Positions 1 to 8,368 of a stretch of DNA of 64,000 nucleotides are shown here, in pieces. The notes under the pieces were generated by a model. It saw nothing but the letters and a program-made list of their open reading frames with translations. It searched no databases and had not been told where the DNA came from. A program made the position numbers and the translations under genes. Source of the stretch: Streptomyces sp. NBC_00258. Lineage in GTDB: Bacteria; Actinomycetota; Actinomycetes; Streptomycetales; Streptomycetaceae. Position 1 is the stretch's first letter; each line of letters begins with the position of its first letter. The DNA lies in NCBI RefSeq assembly GCF_036182465.1, contig NZ_CP108081.1, positions 4,712,001 through 4,776,000 on the forward strand. The letters run 5' to 3'.

Positions 1-2075
1 TCCTTCGTCGTGGTGGGGACCTTGACGGTCGCCGCCTTGCCGGTCTCCACCTGCGCGCGGTAGGCCTCCTCGACGGCCTCCGTCGACTGCCCGGTGTCGA
101 TGCCCTTGCCCGCCTTGCCGTAGACGGCGACGGCCTTGCCGGACTGGAACTTGATCGTGCCCTCGGTCGCCGATCCTGAGCCGCCCGCGGCGCGCTCCAG
201 GGCGGCCGTCAGCTTCTCCTCGTCGACAGGCATCGCGGGGTCGACCACGCGATGGTTGCCGAACAGCGAGCCGATCACCGAGACGGGGTTGTAGTCGCTG
301 CCCGCCGCGGACCGTACCGTCGCCTGGCTGTCGAGCTGGAGACCGGCCTGGTCCGGCCTGAGCGCGACGGTGTCGCCCTCGACCGAGAGCTGCAGCGGCT
401 TGGCCGCCCGCGTCTTGAAGGCGTCGTCGAGCTTCTTGACGGCCTCGTCACGGGTGCCGCCGCCGATGTCGACGCCGAGCACGGTGGTGCCCTTGGGCAC
501 GTCGGAGTGGTTCATGAGCAGTCCGGCGCCGTACGCGATGCCGCCCAGGGTCACCACGCCGGTGACCAGAAGCACCAGCTTGTTGCGGCCCTTCTTCTTC
601 TTGGGCCGCGAGGCCGCGGGCGCCGCCGGCGAGACCGGGTCGGGCAGCTTCGGGGGCTGGTGCGGCAGCGGTCCGTCGGTGTGCGCGCCCGGTCCGAACG
701 GCGAGTTCGGGGCGGGCGGCACGACGGGGATGCCGCTGGTCAGCGTGTGTCCGGAGACGTTCTCACCGGCGCCGCCGTAGCCCGGCGTACCGGGTTCGGG
801 GGCGGGCTTCTGCGGGGTGAGGATCGCGGTGTCGTCGCTCATCCCGCCACCGGGTCCGCCGGTGAAGGACGAGCCGTTCTGGGCGCCCTTGCCACCGGGG
901 AAGCCGGGACCACCGGGGCCGCCGCCCGGACTGCCGGGGCCACCGGGACCGGCTTGTCCGCCGGGGAAGCCGGAGCCGTTCTGGGCGCCGTTGGGTCCGG
1001 GGAAGCCCGAGCCGTCCGGAGCTCCGGGGCCGCCGGGTCCACCCGGTCCTCCGGAAGCGCCGTGGAACGCGGCTGCACCCTGACCGTTCTGGTCACCCAT
1101 GCCACCACGGACTCGCGGACCACCGGGAGCGCCCTGGCCGCCGGGACCGCCAGGTCCGCCCGGGACTCCGCCGCGCACGGTGCCGGGCGGTGCCAGCTGA
1201 CCGTCGCCGGTGGCAGGCCCGCCGGTCGGGCCCGAAGGTCCGCCCTGGCCGCCCTGGCCGCCGCCGGAGAAATACGGAAGGCCGTCGCGCCGCGGCTCAC
1301 CGCCGCCGTCGCCCGTGCCGTCCGTCGGATACGGCGAGTTGCCGGGGCCGCTGCCCAGCGGCCCCGCCGCCAGTGCCGCGGACACGTCGAAGGAACCGGT
1401 ACCGCCGCCGTGGCCGGGAGCCACGGGCCCGGTACCGCCCGCGCCGGGCAGCCCCGCGCCGTTGGTGCCGCCGGGCCGGGAGCCACCGGGCCTGGCCGCA
1501 CCACCGGCACCGGCGCCCGTGGGCGCACCTGAGCCGGAGGGACGCGTGCCGGGTGCACCGGAGGCGCCAACTCCCGCTCCGGCACCCGTACCGGGGCCCG
1601 GCGCACCCGAAGCGCCGGGCGTCCCGGCGCCGTTGGTGCCGCCACCGCCCGGACCGCCCTTGGGCGCACCGGACTTGCGTGGCGCGAACCAGTCGCTGGT
1701 CTTGTCCTCGGCGGAGGCCGTGGGCATGGGGTGGGACCCGGTGTCGGAGTCCACGGGCCCGCCCGGACCGGTGCTCGGCCCGGTGTCCACGGGGGCCGGT
1801 CCGGGCACACTCGTGCTGTCGGAGGACTCGCCGCCCCCGACGGGCGTGCGCACGACGACCGGCGGAATCGGCCGGGATCCGGGGATGTTGATGCGGATCC
1901 GCGTCGTCAGCGTGGTCTCGGTCTTGGGCTGCTCCGGCCGGTCACCGGTGGAACGCCCATTGTCGGCGGCGCCGTCGGAAGCCTTGGGCGTTCCGTACGG
2001 CGGAGTCCCCGACGGGTATGCGGTTCCGCCGCGCCCGTTGGGCCCGGAGGACGAACTGTCAGTTTCACGACTCAA
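1..2075 (-). CDS. Gly/Pro-rich, collagen-like membrane protein with extracytoplasmic peptidoglycan-binding-like domain (3' end off window)
   Basis: A frame opens at a TTG codon at 2075 (MSRETDSSSGPNG...), preceded by AGGAGAAC, and stays open to the window edge (at least 691 residues). Residues ~1-490 are predicted cytoplasmic and disordered. Within them ~275-410 are dense in GGPGGPGG and GSGFPG triplets, collagen-like, including two near copies of a G-x-x-GAQNGSGFPGG segment. A KKKKGRNK patch and one hydrophobic segment (~500-519, LVLLVTGVVTLGGIAYG) follow, then an external region (VLGVDIGGGTRDEAVKKLDDAF) that resembles the PG_binding_4-type domain found with VanW or L,D-transpeptidase proteins. 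The final catalytic or VanW part, if any, lies outside the window. A wall-linked role is inference; enzymatic function is unknown. Confidence 0.75.
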   Translation of the reverse strand, partial: MSRETDSSSSGPNGRGGTAYPSGTPPYGTPKASDGAADNGRSTGDRPEQPKTETTLTTRIRINIPGSRPIPPVVVRTPVGGGESSDSTSVPGPAPVDTGPSTGPGGPVDSDTGSHPMPTASAEDKTSDWFAPRKSGAPKGGPGGGGTNGAGTPGASGAPGPGTGAGAGVGASGAPGTRPSGSGAPTGAGAGGAARPGGSRPGGTNGAGLPGAGGTGPVAPGHGGGTGSFDVSAALAAGPLGSGPGNSPYPTDGTGDGGGEPRRDGLPYFSGGGQGGQGGPSGPTGGPATGDGQLAPPGTVRGGVPGGPGGPGGQGAPGGPRVRGGMGDQNGQGAAAFHGASGGPGGPGGPGAPDGSGFPGPNGAQNGSGFPGGQAGPGGPGSPGGGPGGPGFPGGKGAQNGSSFTGGPGGGMSDDTAILTPQKPAPEPGTPGYGGAGENVSGHTLTSGIPVVPPAPNSPFGPGAHTDGPLPHQPPKLPDPVSPAAPAASRPKKKKGRNKLVLLVTGVVTLGGIAYGAGLLMNHSDVPKGTTVLGVDIGGGTRDEAVKKLDDAFKTRAAKPLQLSVEGDTVALRPDQAGLQLDSQATVRSAAGSDYNPVSVIGSLFGNHRVVDPAMPVDEEKLTAALERAAGGSGSATEGTIKFQSGKAVAVYGKAGKGIDTGQSTEAVEEAYRAQVETGKAATVKVPTTTK

Positions 2076-2235
2076 GGCAGGTTCTCCTGGTTGGCTCCAC
2101 CGCCCGTGTACTCGACCTCGATTCGGGCGGCTCGGCGGCGCGCACCACCATACTGGCCACTTGTCGCCCGCATCCTGCGGCCGTCGGGGAAACCCACACC
2201 GGACTTGCACCTGCGCGCTGTGGCGAAGTGGTACG

Positions 2236-2661
2236 TCACTTGCCAAGTCGGGCGGCGGGCCCGCCTGGTTGCCGCCCCGGGCCAAGGGTGGCGCACATCA
2301 CAGCCACGGCCATTCCGCCGAGCAGGAAGAGGTAGGAGCCCGCTCCCGCGGCGAAGAGGAAGTCTCCCTCCGGCCGGCTCGCGGTGAGCAGGACGACGGC
2401 GATCATCCAGCCGGCGGCGGGCGCGACGGCCCCGCCCCGGCCACCGGTCGCCCGTCCCCCGCCGACGAAGAGCCCCGCCGCGCCCGCCAGCGCGAGCAGC
2501 AGTCCGCCCGGGAACAGGCCCGACTGGACCAGTCCGCCGGCCGCCCCGACCACGGCACCCAGCACGAAGAGCCCCAGGTGGACGAGGATCCGTCCGGCCG
2601 AGGGCGCTCGCGGGGGCTCGGCGAGCATGCTGCCCGCACCCGGCCTGTTCGCCGTACTCAT
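2236..2661 (-). CDS. DUF6113-like small integral membrane protein
   Basis: This 141-residue protein has a short polar N-terminus (MSTANRPGAG) and about four hydrophobic segments (VHLGLFVLGAVVGAAGGLV; GLLLALAGAAGLFVGG; AAGWMIAVVLLTA; GSYLFLLGGMAVAVMCATL). It sits 40 bp downstream of mshB on the same strand and is probably co-transcribed with it. I recall proteins of this type next to mshB in streptomycetes (DUF6113), but no biochemical role is known to me. The start is ATG at 2661 with a weak GAAGTGAG upstream. Confidence 0.7.
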   Translation of the reverse strand: MSTANRPGAGSMLAEPPRAPSAGRILVHLGLFVLGAVVGAAGGLVQSGLFPGGLLLALAGAAGLFVGGGRATGGRGGAVAPAAGWMIAVVLLTASRPEGDFLFAAGAGSYLFLLGGMAVAVMCATLGPGRQPGGPAARLGK

Positions 2662-2701
2662 CAGCCACTCACTTCATTACGTGTCGGACATCCACGACGA
2701 C

Positions 2702-3598
2702 TCATCGGACACCCTCATCCTTTTGGACCGTCCCGGCGAACAGGTCCGTCTCCCGCGCCAGTCCTTCGCGCTCGCCACGCACCAACTCGTAGTACTCCAT
2801 GACGAACAGCGGCTGCGCGAGCTGGTTGGAGAGCGCGAACCACGGCTCGACGACCTCGATCTGGGTGGCGTGCGCCCGCATCGCGGCGGCCTTGGCCGCG
2901 GCGAAGGGGGTGCCGTCGATCTCCGTGGTGATCAGGGAGTCGTCCGCCACGCCCGGCACGTCGTCGACGGCGGCGGATGCGGGGAACGGCAGTTCGTCGA
3001 GCACGTCCTTCAAGCGGGCGAAGCCCTCCTCGGCGACCTGACGCGGTACGCGGTTCCAGTAGATCTTTGCGATCGTCCACGGTTCGCCGAGCTCCGGACG
3101 GAAGCCGGACTCCGCGGCCAGGTCGGCGGCGCGCATGGCGACGCGGTGGGCCTGGATGTGGTCCGGGTGGCCGTAGCCGCCGTTCGTGTCATACGTCACG
3201 AGCACCTGGGGGCGCACCTCGCGGATCACCTGGACGAGATCCACGGCCGCCTCGTCGACGTCGGCCTGCCAGAAGCAGCGCGGGTCGTCGTTGTCGGGCA
3301 GGCCCATCATTCCGGAGTCCCGGTAGCGGCCGGGGCCGCCGAGGGGGCGGAAGTCGCTCACCCCGAGCTCGCGCATCGCCGCGCCGAGCTCGGCGCGGCG
3401 GTGATCGCCGAGGGCCTCGCCCGACAGGTGGGCGAGGCCGGGCGGGATGACCTCGCCCAGCTGGCCCAGGGTGCAGGTCACGAGCGTGACGTGGGCGCCC
3501 TCGGCCGCGTACCTGGCCATGGTCGCGCCGTTGTTGATCGCCTCGTCGTCCGGGTGCGCGTGCACCAGGAGAAGACGCCGGGAGGGCAGTTCGGTCAT
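2702..3598 (-). CDS. mshB: N-acetyl-1-D-myo-inositol-2-amino-2-deoxy-alpha-D-glucopyranoside deacetylase (mycothiol biosynthesis)
   Basis: This 298-residue enzyme of the LmbE/PIG-L family removes acetate from GlcNAc-inositol, the second dedicated step of mycothiol synthesis in actinobacteria. The zinc/catalytic motif AHPDDE lies at residues 14-19 (His15, Asp17, Asp18) and the third zinc ligand is in GYGHPDH (~His147). The length suits MshB. The ATG at 3598 is preferred over an in-frame GTG nine bases upstream because GGTGGGG sits correctly before it. It follows a 64-aa membrane-protein gene and precedes the DUF6113-like gene, forming a likely three-gene operon. The related amidase Mca is the main alternative, but Mca is normally elsewhere. 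Confidence 0.88.
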   Translation of the reverse strand: MTELPSRRLLLVHAHPDDEAINNGATMARYAAEGAHVTLVTCTLGQLGEVIPPGLAHLSGEALGDHRRAELGAAMRELGVSDFRPLGGPGRYRDSGMMGLPDNDDPRCFWQADVDEAAVDLVQVIREVRPQVLVTYDTNGGYGHPDHIQAHRVAMRAADLAAESGFRPELGEPWTIAKIYWNRVPRQVAEEGFARLKDVLDELPFPASAAVDDVPGVADDSLITTEIDGTPFAAAKAAAMRAHATQIEVVEPWFALSNQLAQPLFVMEYYELVRGEREGLARETDLFAGTVQKDEGVR

Positions 3599-3620
3599 GG
3601 ACCCCACCCTACGAGGCGGG

Positions 3621-3815
3621 TCAGAACTTGATGTCTCCGATCATGCCCGCGATGTTCGTGGTCAGGTCGTTGATCGTGGGCGCGATCGTCGAGCTGGCCA
3701 GGTAGAAGCCGAACAGGACACACACGATGGCGTGAGGCGCCTTCAGTCCTGATTTCTTGATCAGGATGAAGACGATGATCGCCAGCAGCACCACCGCCGA
3801 AATCGAGAGTGCCAC
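3621..3815 (-). CDS. Conserved 64-aa small membrane protein
   Basis: A GTG start at 3815 is preceded by an excellent GGAGGTGAGCC box. The product (MALSISAVVLLAIIVFILIKK...) has an N-terminal transmembrane helix, a basic KKSGLK patch and a second hydrophobic stretch (AIVCVLFGFYLASSTIAPTI). It begins the mshB operon, with its stop 22 bp before the mshB start. Function is unknown. Confidence 0.72.
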   Translation of the reverse strand: MALSISAVVLLAIIVFILIKKSGLKAPHAIVCVLFGFYLASSTIAPTINDLTTNIAGMIGDIKF

Positions 3816-3991
3816 GGCGGCTCACCTCCAAGGATCCCAGGGACGCGGGGGGTCGGACGATGGGGGCAGTAAATCCGTACAACGGCCAGCAGGTTGATAC
3901 CCACGCAGCAGTAGTGATCATAACTATTCGTACGTGCGCATTGATCGGCGCACGGCCGCACAAGGGGGCGCATGGCCAATATGGTCGGAGC
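3816..3991. promoter_or_regulatory. Divergent promoter region, mshB operon / S9 peptidase
   Basis: This 176-bp segment separates the divergent 64-aa/mshB operon and the S9 peptidase gene, so both promoters should lie here. It contains a locally AT-richer stretch (GTGATCATAACTATTCG, ~3916-3932). I could not assign -35/-10 boxes confidently. Confidence 0.4.
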
Positions 3992-6109
3992 ATGACGACC
4001 GAGCCTCTCTCCTTTCCGCGCCGGCAGGCGCGCACCCTGCGCTTCACGCTCGGCGCGCCCCGTGCGTTCACCGTGGCGCCCGACGGTTCCCGTGTCGTGT
4101 ACCTGCGGTCCGCGTCCGGTACCGACCGGGCGAACCAGCTGTGGGTCCTCGACGTGGCGGACGGCGAGGAGCGTCCCGCCGCGGATCCGGGGGCGCTGCT
4201 CGGAGGCCGCTCGGAGCGCTTGTCGGCGGCGGAACGGGCCCGGCGCGAGCGCAGCCGTGAGGGCGGGGCGGGCATCGTCGGCTATGCCACCGACACGGCC
4301 GTGGAGTTGGCGTCGTTCGCCCTGTCGGGGCGGCTCTTCACCGCGGAGCTGCGGGCGGGCACGGCACGCGAACTGCGGGTCCCCGGGCCGGTGCTTGACC
4401 CCCGCCCGTCCCCCGACGGACGGCTCGTCGCGTACGTCTCCGGTGGCGCCCTCAGGGTCGTCGGCGCCGAGGGGGAGGACGACAGGGCGCTCGTGGAGCC
4501 CGAGTCCGACACGGTCACCTACGGTCTCGCCGAGTTCATCGCGGCCGAGGAGATGGGCCGCTCGCGCGGTTTCTGGTGGTCGCCGGAGTCGGACCGGCTG
4601 CTGGTCGCACGGGCCGACGACGCCCCCGTACGCCGCTGGTGGATCTCCGATCCGGCGCATCCCGAGCGGGATCCGCAGCAGGTCGCCTATCCGGCGGCCG
4701 GGACGGACAACGCGGAGGTGCGGCTCTTCGTGGTCGGACTCGAAGGGGCGCGCACCGAGGTCGCGTGGGACCGGGCGCGCTACCCCTATCTGGCGCGGGT
4801 GCACTGGTCGGCGGCCGGAGCACCGCTGCTGCTCGTCCAGGCGCGCGACCAGGCGAGCCAGCTCTATCTGGCCGTCGACCCGGACACCGGGGCGACCCGG
4901 ATGGTGCACGCGGACGAAGATCCACAATGGCTTGATCTTTTCCCCGGGGTACCGAGCTGGAGCCCGAGCGGACAGCTCGTGCGGATCGCGGACGAGGGCG
5001 GGGCGCGCGTACTCGCGGTGGGTGAACGCCCTCTGACGGGCCCGCAGTTGCATGTGCGAGCGGTGCTGGACGTGTCGGACGACGACGTACTGGTCTCCGC
5101 GTCGGCCGGTACGGCGGCGGCCGCCCCGGAGATCGGCGAGGTGCACGTCTACCGGGTCAACGACCTTGGTGTGGAACGCATTTCACAGGAGCCGGGCGTC
5201 CACTCGGCGGTGCGCGCGGGCGGTGTGACGGTGCTGGTGTCGGCCGTGCCGGACCGGCCGGGCGCCCAGGTGCACGTGCTGCGCGAGGGCAAGCGCGCGG
5301 CGATCGTGGCCTCGTACGCCGAGGACCCCGGACTGAGCCCGCACGTGACGCTTACGGAGGCGGGCGAGCGCCGTGTGCCGTGCGCCGTTCTGCTCCCCAC
5401 CGACTACACCGACGGTCCGCTGCCGGTGCTGATGGACCCGTACGGCGGACCGCACGGGCAGCGTGTGCTGGCCGTGCACAACCCGTATCTGACCTCGCAG
5501 TGGTTCGCCGACCAGGGGTTCGCCGTGATCGTCGCGGACGGGCGGGGCATGCCGGGCCGCTCGCCCGCCTGGGAGAAGTCGGTCAAGGACGATCTCGCGG
5601 CGGTCGTCCTCGACGACCAGATCCACGCGCTCCGGGCGCTCGCCGAACGCTTCCCGCTGGACCTGGACCGGGTGGCGATCCGCGGCTGGTCGTTCGGCGG
5701 CTATCTCGCGGGGCTCGCGGTGCTGCGCCGCCCCGACGTCTTCCACGCGGGCGTGGTGGGCGCGCCGGTGACGGACCAGCGGCTGTACGACACCCACTAC
5801 ACGGAGCGGTATCTGGGTGACCCGAACACGCAGCCGGAGGTCTACGCGGCGAACTCGCTGATCGACGACAACGGTCTGGTGGGGGCCGCCGAGCCGGCCC
5901 GGCCGATGATGATCGTGCACGGCCTCGCCGACGACAACGTGGTGGTGGCGCACTCCCTGCGGCTGTCCTCCGCGCTGCTGGCCGCGGGCCGCCCGCACGA
6001 GGTGCTGCCGCTGTCGGGGGTCACGCACATGACCCCGCAGGAGCAGGTCGCGGAGAATCTGCTGCTGCTCCAGGTGGACTTCCTGAAGCGGTCCCTGAAC
6101 CTGGTGTAG
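3992..6109 (+). CDS. S9 family peptidase (dipeptidyl-peptidase IV-like prolyl oligopeptidase)
   Basis: This 705-residue protein has an N-terminal DPP-IV-type beta-propeller (~40-450) and a C-terminal alpha/beta-hydrolase domain (~480-705). The triad is visible: Ser567 in GWSFGG, Asp647 in HGLADDNV and His679 in SGVTHMT. No signal peptide is evident, so it is probably cytoplasmic and cleaves X-Pro dipeptides or short peptides. The ATG at 3992 was chosen because homology-like sequence starts there (MTTEPLSFPRRQART) and GGTCGGAG precedes it; the open frame extends further upstream without family features. It lies next to peptide importers, so use of imported peptides is a reasonable inference. 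Confidence 0.88.
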   Translation: MTTEPLSFPRRQARTLRFTLGAPRAFTVAPDGSRVVYLRSASGTDRANQLWVLDVADGEERPAADPGALLGGRSERLSAAERARRERSREGGAGIVGYATDTAVELASFALSGRLFTAELRAGTARELRVPGPVLDPRPSPDGRLVAYVSGGALRVVGAEGEDDRALVEPESDTVTYGLAEFIAAEEMGRSRGFWWSPESDRLLVARADDAPVRRWWISDPAHPERDPQQVAYPAAGTDNAEVRLFVVGLEGARTEVAWDRARYPYLARVHWSAAGAPLLLVQARDQASQLYLAVDPDTGATRMVHADEDPQWLDLFPGVPSWSPSGQLVRIADEGGARVLAVGERPLTGPQLHVRAVLDVSDDDVLVSASAGTAAAAPEIGEVHVYRVNDLGVERISQEPGVHSAVRAGGVTVLVSAVPDRPGAQVHVLREGKRAAIVASYAEDPGLSPHVTLTEAGERRVPCAVLLPTDYTDGPLPVLMDPYGGPHGQRVLAVHNPYLTSQWFADQGFAVIVADGRGMPGRSPAWEKSVKDDLAAVVLDDQIHALRALAERFPLDLDRVAIRGWSFGGYLAGLAVLRRPDVFHAGVVGAPVTDQRLYDTHYTERYLGDPNTQPEVYAANSLIDDNGLVGAAEPARPMMIVHGLADDNVVVAHSLRLSSALLAAGRPHEVLPLSGVTHMTPQEQVAENLLLLQVDFLKRSLNLV

Positions 6110-6115
6110 AGATGC

Positions 6116-6151
6116 GACCGGCCGGGGAGACATGGCGCGCCCCGGCCGGTC
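6116..6151. terminator. Bidirectional stem-loop terminator
   Basis: A perfect 12-bp inverted repeat (GACCGGCCGGGG / CCCCGGCCGGTC) with a 12-nt loop lies 6 bp after the S9 peptidase stop. The peptide-transport operon converges from the other side. There is no U-tract, as is usual in Streptomyces. Confidence 0.75.
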
Positions 6152-6258
6152 TACGGCACCCGCACGGCCGTACGCTGTTCAGACTGACGCGTCCGTATAT
6201 CGGTATCGGGTCGGTGAAGTTGCCTGCGTGTTAACGAAGTTGATGCGTGTTTGTCGTG

Positions 6259-7383
6259 TTATTTCACGTCGTCCGTGGGCTCGTCCTGGATCTTGTCCAC
6301 GGGACCGTCGGGGGCCTTGTCCGTGGGTCCGCCAGGGCTCTCGTCCGTCGGCTCCTCCGGCGGGACCACCTGCTTCTCCTCCGCGAAGTGGCACGCCGAG
6401 TCATGTGCCGCGGGACCGGCCGCCTCGTACCGGAACTCCGCGGGCACCGCGAGCAGCGGGACCTCCAGGGCGCAGCGCTCCTCGGCCTTCCAGCAGCGGG
6501 TGCGGAAGCGGCAGCCGGAGGGGATGTTCGCCGGTGAGGGCACGTCGCCGAAGAGGATGATCCGCTCCCGGTGCTCGCGGGCCTCGGGGTCCGGGACGGG
6601 CACGGCGGACAGCAGGGCCTGTGTATAGGGATGCGTCGGGTGGTCGTAGATCTCGGCGTCCTTGCCGATCTCCACGATCCGCCCGAGGTACATCACCCCG
6701 ACCCGGTCGGAGATGTGCCGCACGATCGAGAGGTCGTGCGCGATGAACACGTACGACAGGTCGAACTCGCTCTGGAGCCGGTCCATCAGGTTGATGACCT
6801 GGGCCTGCACCGACACGTCGAGGGCGGACACCGGCTCGTCCGCGACGATGATCTCGGGGCGCAGGGCCAGACCGCGGGCGATGCCGATGCGCTGGCGCTG
6901 GCCGCCGGAGAACTGGTGGGGATAGCGGTTGATGTACTCCGGGTTGAGCCCGACCACGTCCAGCAGGTCCTGGACCTTACGGCGCCGGTCGCCCTTCGGC
7001 GCGACCTCGGGGTGGATCTCGTACGGCTCCCCGATGATGTCGCCGACGGTCATGCGCGGGTTGAGCGAGGTGTACGGGTCCTGGAAGACCATCTGGATGT
7101 TGCGGCGCACGGCCTTCAGTGCGCGGCCGGAGAGCCTGGTGACGTCCTCGCCCTTGTACGCGATCTCGCCGGCCGTCGGCTTCTCCAGGTTGACCAGCAT
7201 CTTGGCGACCGTGGACTTGCCGCAGCCGGACTCGCCGACGATGCCGAGGGTCTCGCCCGCGGCGAGTTCGAAGTCGACGCCGTCGACGGCCTTCACCGCG
7301 CCGATCTGTTTCCTGAAGACGATGCCCTGGGTGAGCGGGTAGTGCTTGACCAGGCCCCGCACCTGGAGGATCGGCTCAGCCAT
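6259..7383 (-). CDS. Oligopeptide ABC transporter ATP-binding protein (DppF/OppF type)
   Basis: This 374-residue ATPase is the last gene of a five-gene peptide importer. It has Walker A (GESGCGKST), signature FSGGQRQRIGIARG, Walker B (IIVADEPVSALD) and the OppD/F C-terminal region with its Cys-bearing motif (PSGCRFRTRCWKAEERC). The ATG overlaps the upstream ATPase stop by 8 bp, indicating translational coupling. The last ~32 residues are an unusual acidic Pro/Thr/Asp tail (PTDES, PTDKAP, PVDK, PTDD), absent from the other five peptide ATPases in the window and probably disordered. Substrate is unknown; a di- or oligopeptide is expected from the family. Confidence 0.9.
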   Translation of the reverse strand: MAEPILQVRGLVKHYPLTQGIVFRKQIGAVKAVDGVDFELAAGETLGIVGESGCGKSTVAKMLVNLEKPTAGEIAYKGEDVTRLSGRALKAVRRNIQMVFQDPYTSLNPRMTVGDIIGEPYEIHPEVAPKGDRRRKVQDLLDVVGLNPEYINRYPHQFSGGQRQRIGIARGLALRPEIIVADEPVSALDVSVQAQVINLMDRLQSEFDLSYVFIAHDLSIVRHISDRVGVMYLGRIVEIGKDAEIYDHPTHPYTQALLSAVPVPDPEAREHRERIILFGDVPSPANIPSGCRFRTRCWKAEERCALEVPLLAVPAEFRYEAAGPAAHDSACHFAEEKQVVPPEEPTDESPGGPTDKAPDGPVDKIQDEPTDDVK

Positions 7384-8368
7384 GGAGGCACTCCCTCCAG
7401 AAGTGGCAGGCGCTCACGCGGTCCGTGCCCGCCTCGGTCACCTCGTACAGCGGTGGCACGTCGGTCCGGCAGACGTCCTGGGCCAGGGGGCAGCGCGGGT
7501 TGAAGGCGCAGCCGGGCGGGATGTGCATGAGGTTCGGCGGCAGGCCCTTGATGGCGTACAGCTCCTTGCCCTTCTGGTCGAGCCGCGGGATCGACTCCAG
7601 GAGGCCCTTCGTGTAGGGGTGCGCGGGGGCCTTGTAGATGTCGTGGACCGGGGCGGACTCGACGATCCGGCCCGCGTACATCACGGCGATCCGGTCGGCG
7701 ACGTCCGCGACCACGCCGAGGTCGTGGGTGATGAGGATGAGCCCCATGTTGAGCTCGCGCTGGAGCTCGGCGAGGAGGTCCATGACCTGGGCCTGGACGG
7801 TGACGTCGAGGGCGGTGGTGGGTTCGTCGGCGATGATCAGGTCCGGTTCGAGGGCCAGCGCCATGGCGATCATGATGCGCTGGCGCATTCCGCCGGAGAA
7901 CTGGTGCGGGTAGTCGCCGACGCGGGCCGCCGCGGCCGGGATGCGCACCCGTTCCATCAGCTCGATCGCCTTGGCCTTGGCGGCCTTCCGGGACATGCCC
8001 TGGTGGACGGTGAACATCTCGCCGAGCTGGGCGCCGACGCTGAGCACCGGGTTCAGGGACGACAGGGCGTCCTGGAAGATCATCGCCATTTGGGCGCCGC
8101 GGACCTTGCGCCGCTCCTCCTCCTTGAACTTCAGGAGGTCCTCGCCCTGGAAGAGGATCTCGCCCGCGGTGATCTTCCCGGGCGGTGTGTCGAGGATGCC
8201 CATGATGGCCTGGGCGGTCACGGACTTGCCGGAGCCGGACTCGCCGAGCACGGCGAGCGTCTCGCCCTCGTCCACGCTGTAGGAGACGCCGTTGACGGCC
8301 TTGGCCACCCCGTCCCTGGTCCTGAACTCCACGTGCAGATCGCGCACTTCGAGCAGCACGGCGGTCAC
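7376..8368 (-). CDS. Oligopeptide ABC transporter ATP-binding protein (DppD/OppD type)
   Basis: This 330-residue ATPase has Walker A (GESGSGKSV), signature FSGGMRQRIMIAMAL, Walker B (LIIADEPTTALD) and the oligopeptide-transporter C-terminal Cys motif (IPPGCAFNPRCPLAQDVC). The start is GTG at 8368, overlapping the permease stop as GTGA, the classic coupled junction. It pairs with the following ATPase as the heterodimeric motor. The open frame continues upstream into the permease gene but without related sequence there. Confidence 0.9.
   Translation of the reverse strand: MTAVLLEVRDLHVEFRTRDGVAKAVNGVSYSVDEGETLAVLGESGSGKSVTAQAIMGILDTPPGKITAGEILFQGEDLLKFKEEERRKVRGAQMAMIFQDALSSLNPVLSVGAQLGEMFTVHQGMSRKAAKAKAIELMERVRIPAAAARVGDYPHQFSGGMRQRIMIAMALALEPDLIIADEPTTALDVTVQAQVMDLLAELQRELNMGLILITHDLGVVADVADRIAVMYAGRIVESAPVHDIYKAPAHPYTKGLLESIPRLDQKGKELYAIKGLPPNLMHIPPGCAFNPRCPLAQDVCRTDVPPLYEVTEAGTDRVSACHFWRECLHG

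Noticed and set aside
3809..3991. N-terminal extension of the S9 peptidase
   Set aside because: The frame is open but reads into the divergent promoter and the opposite gene; the ATG at 3992 gives the family-typical start.
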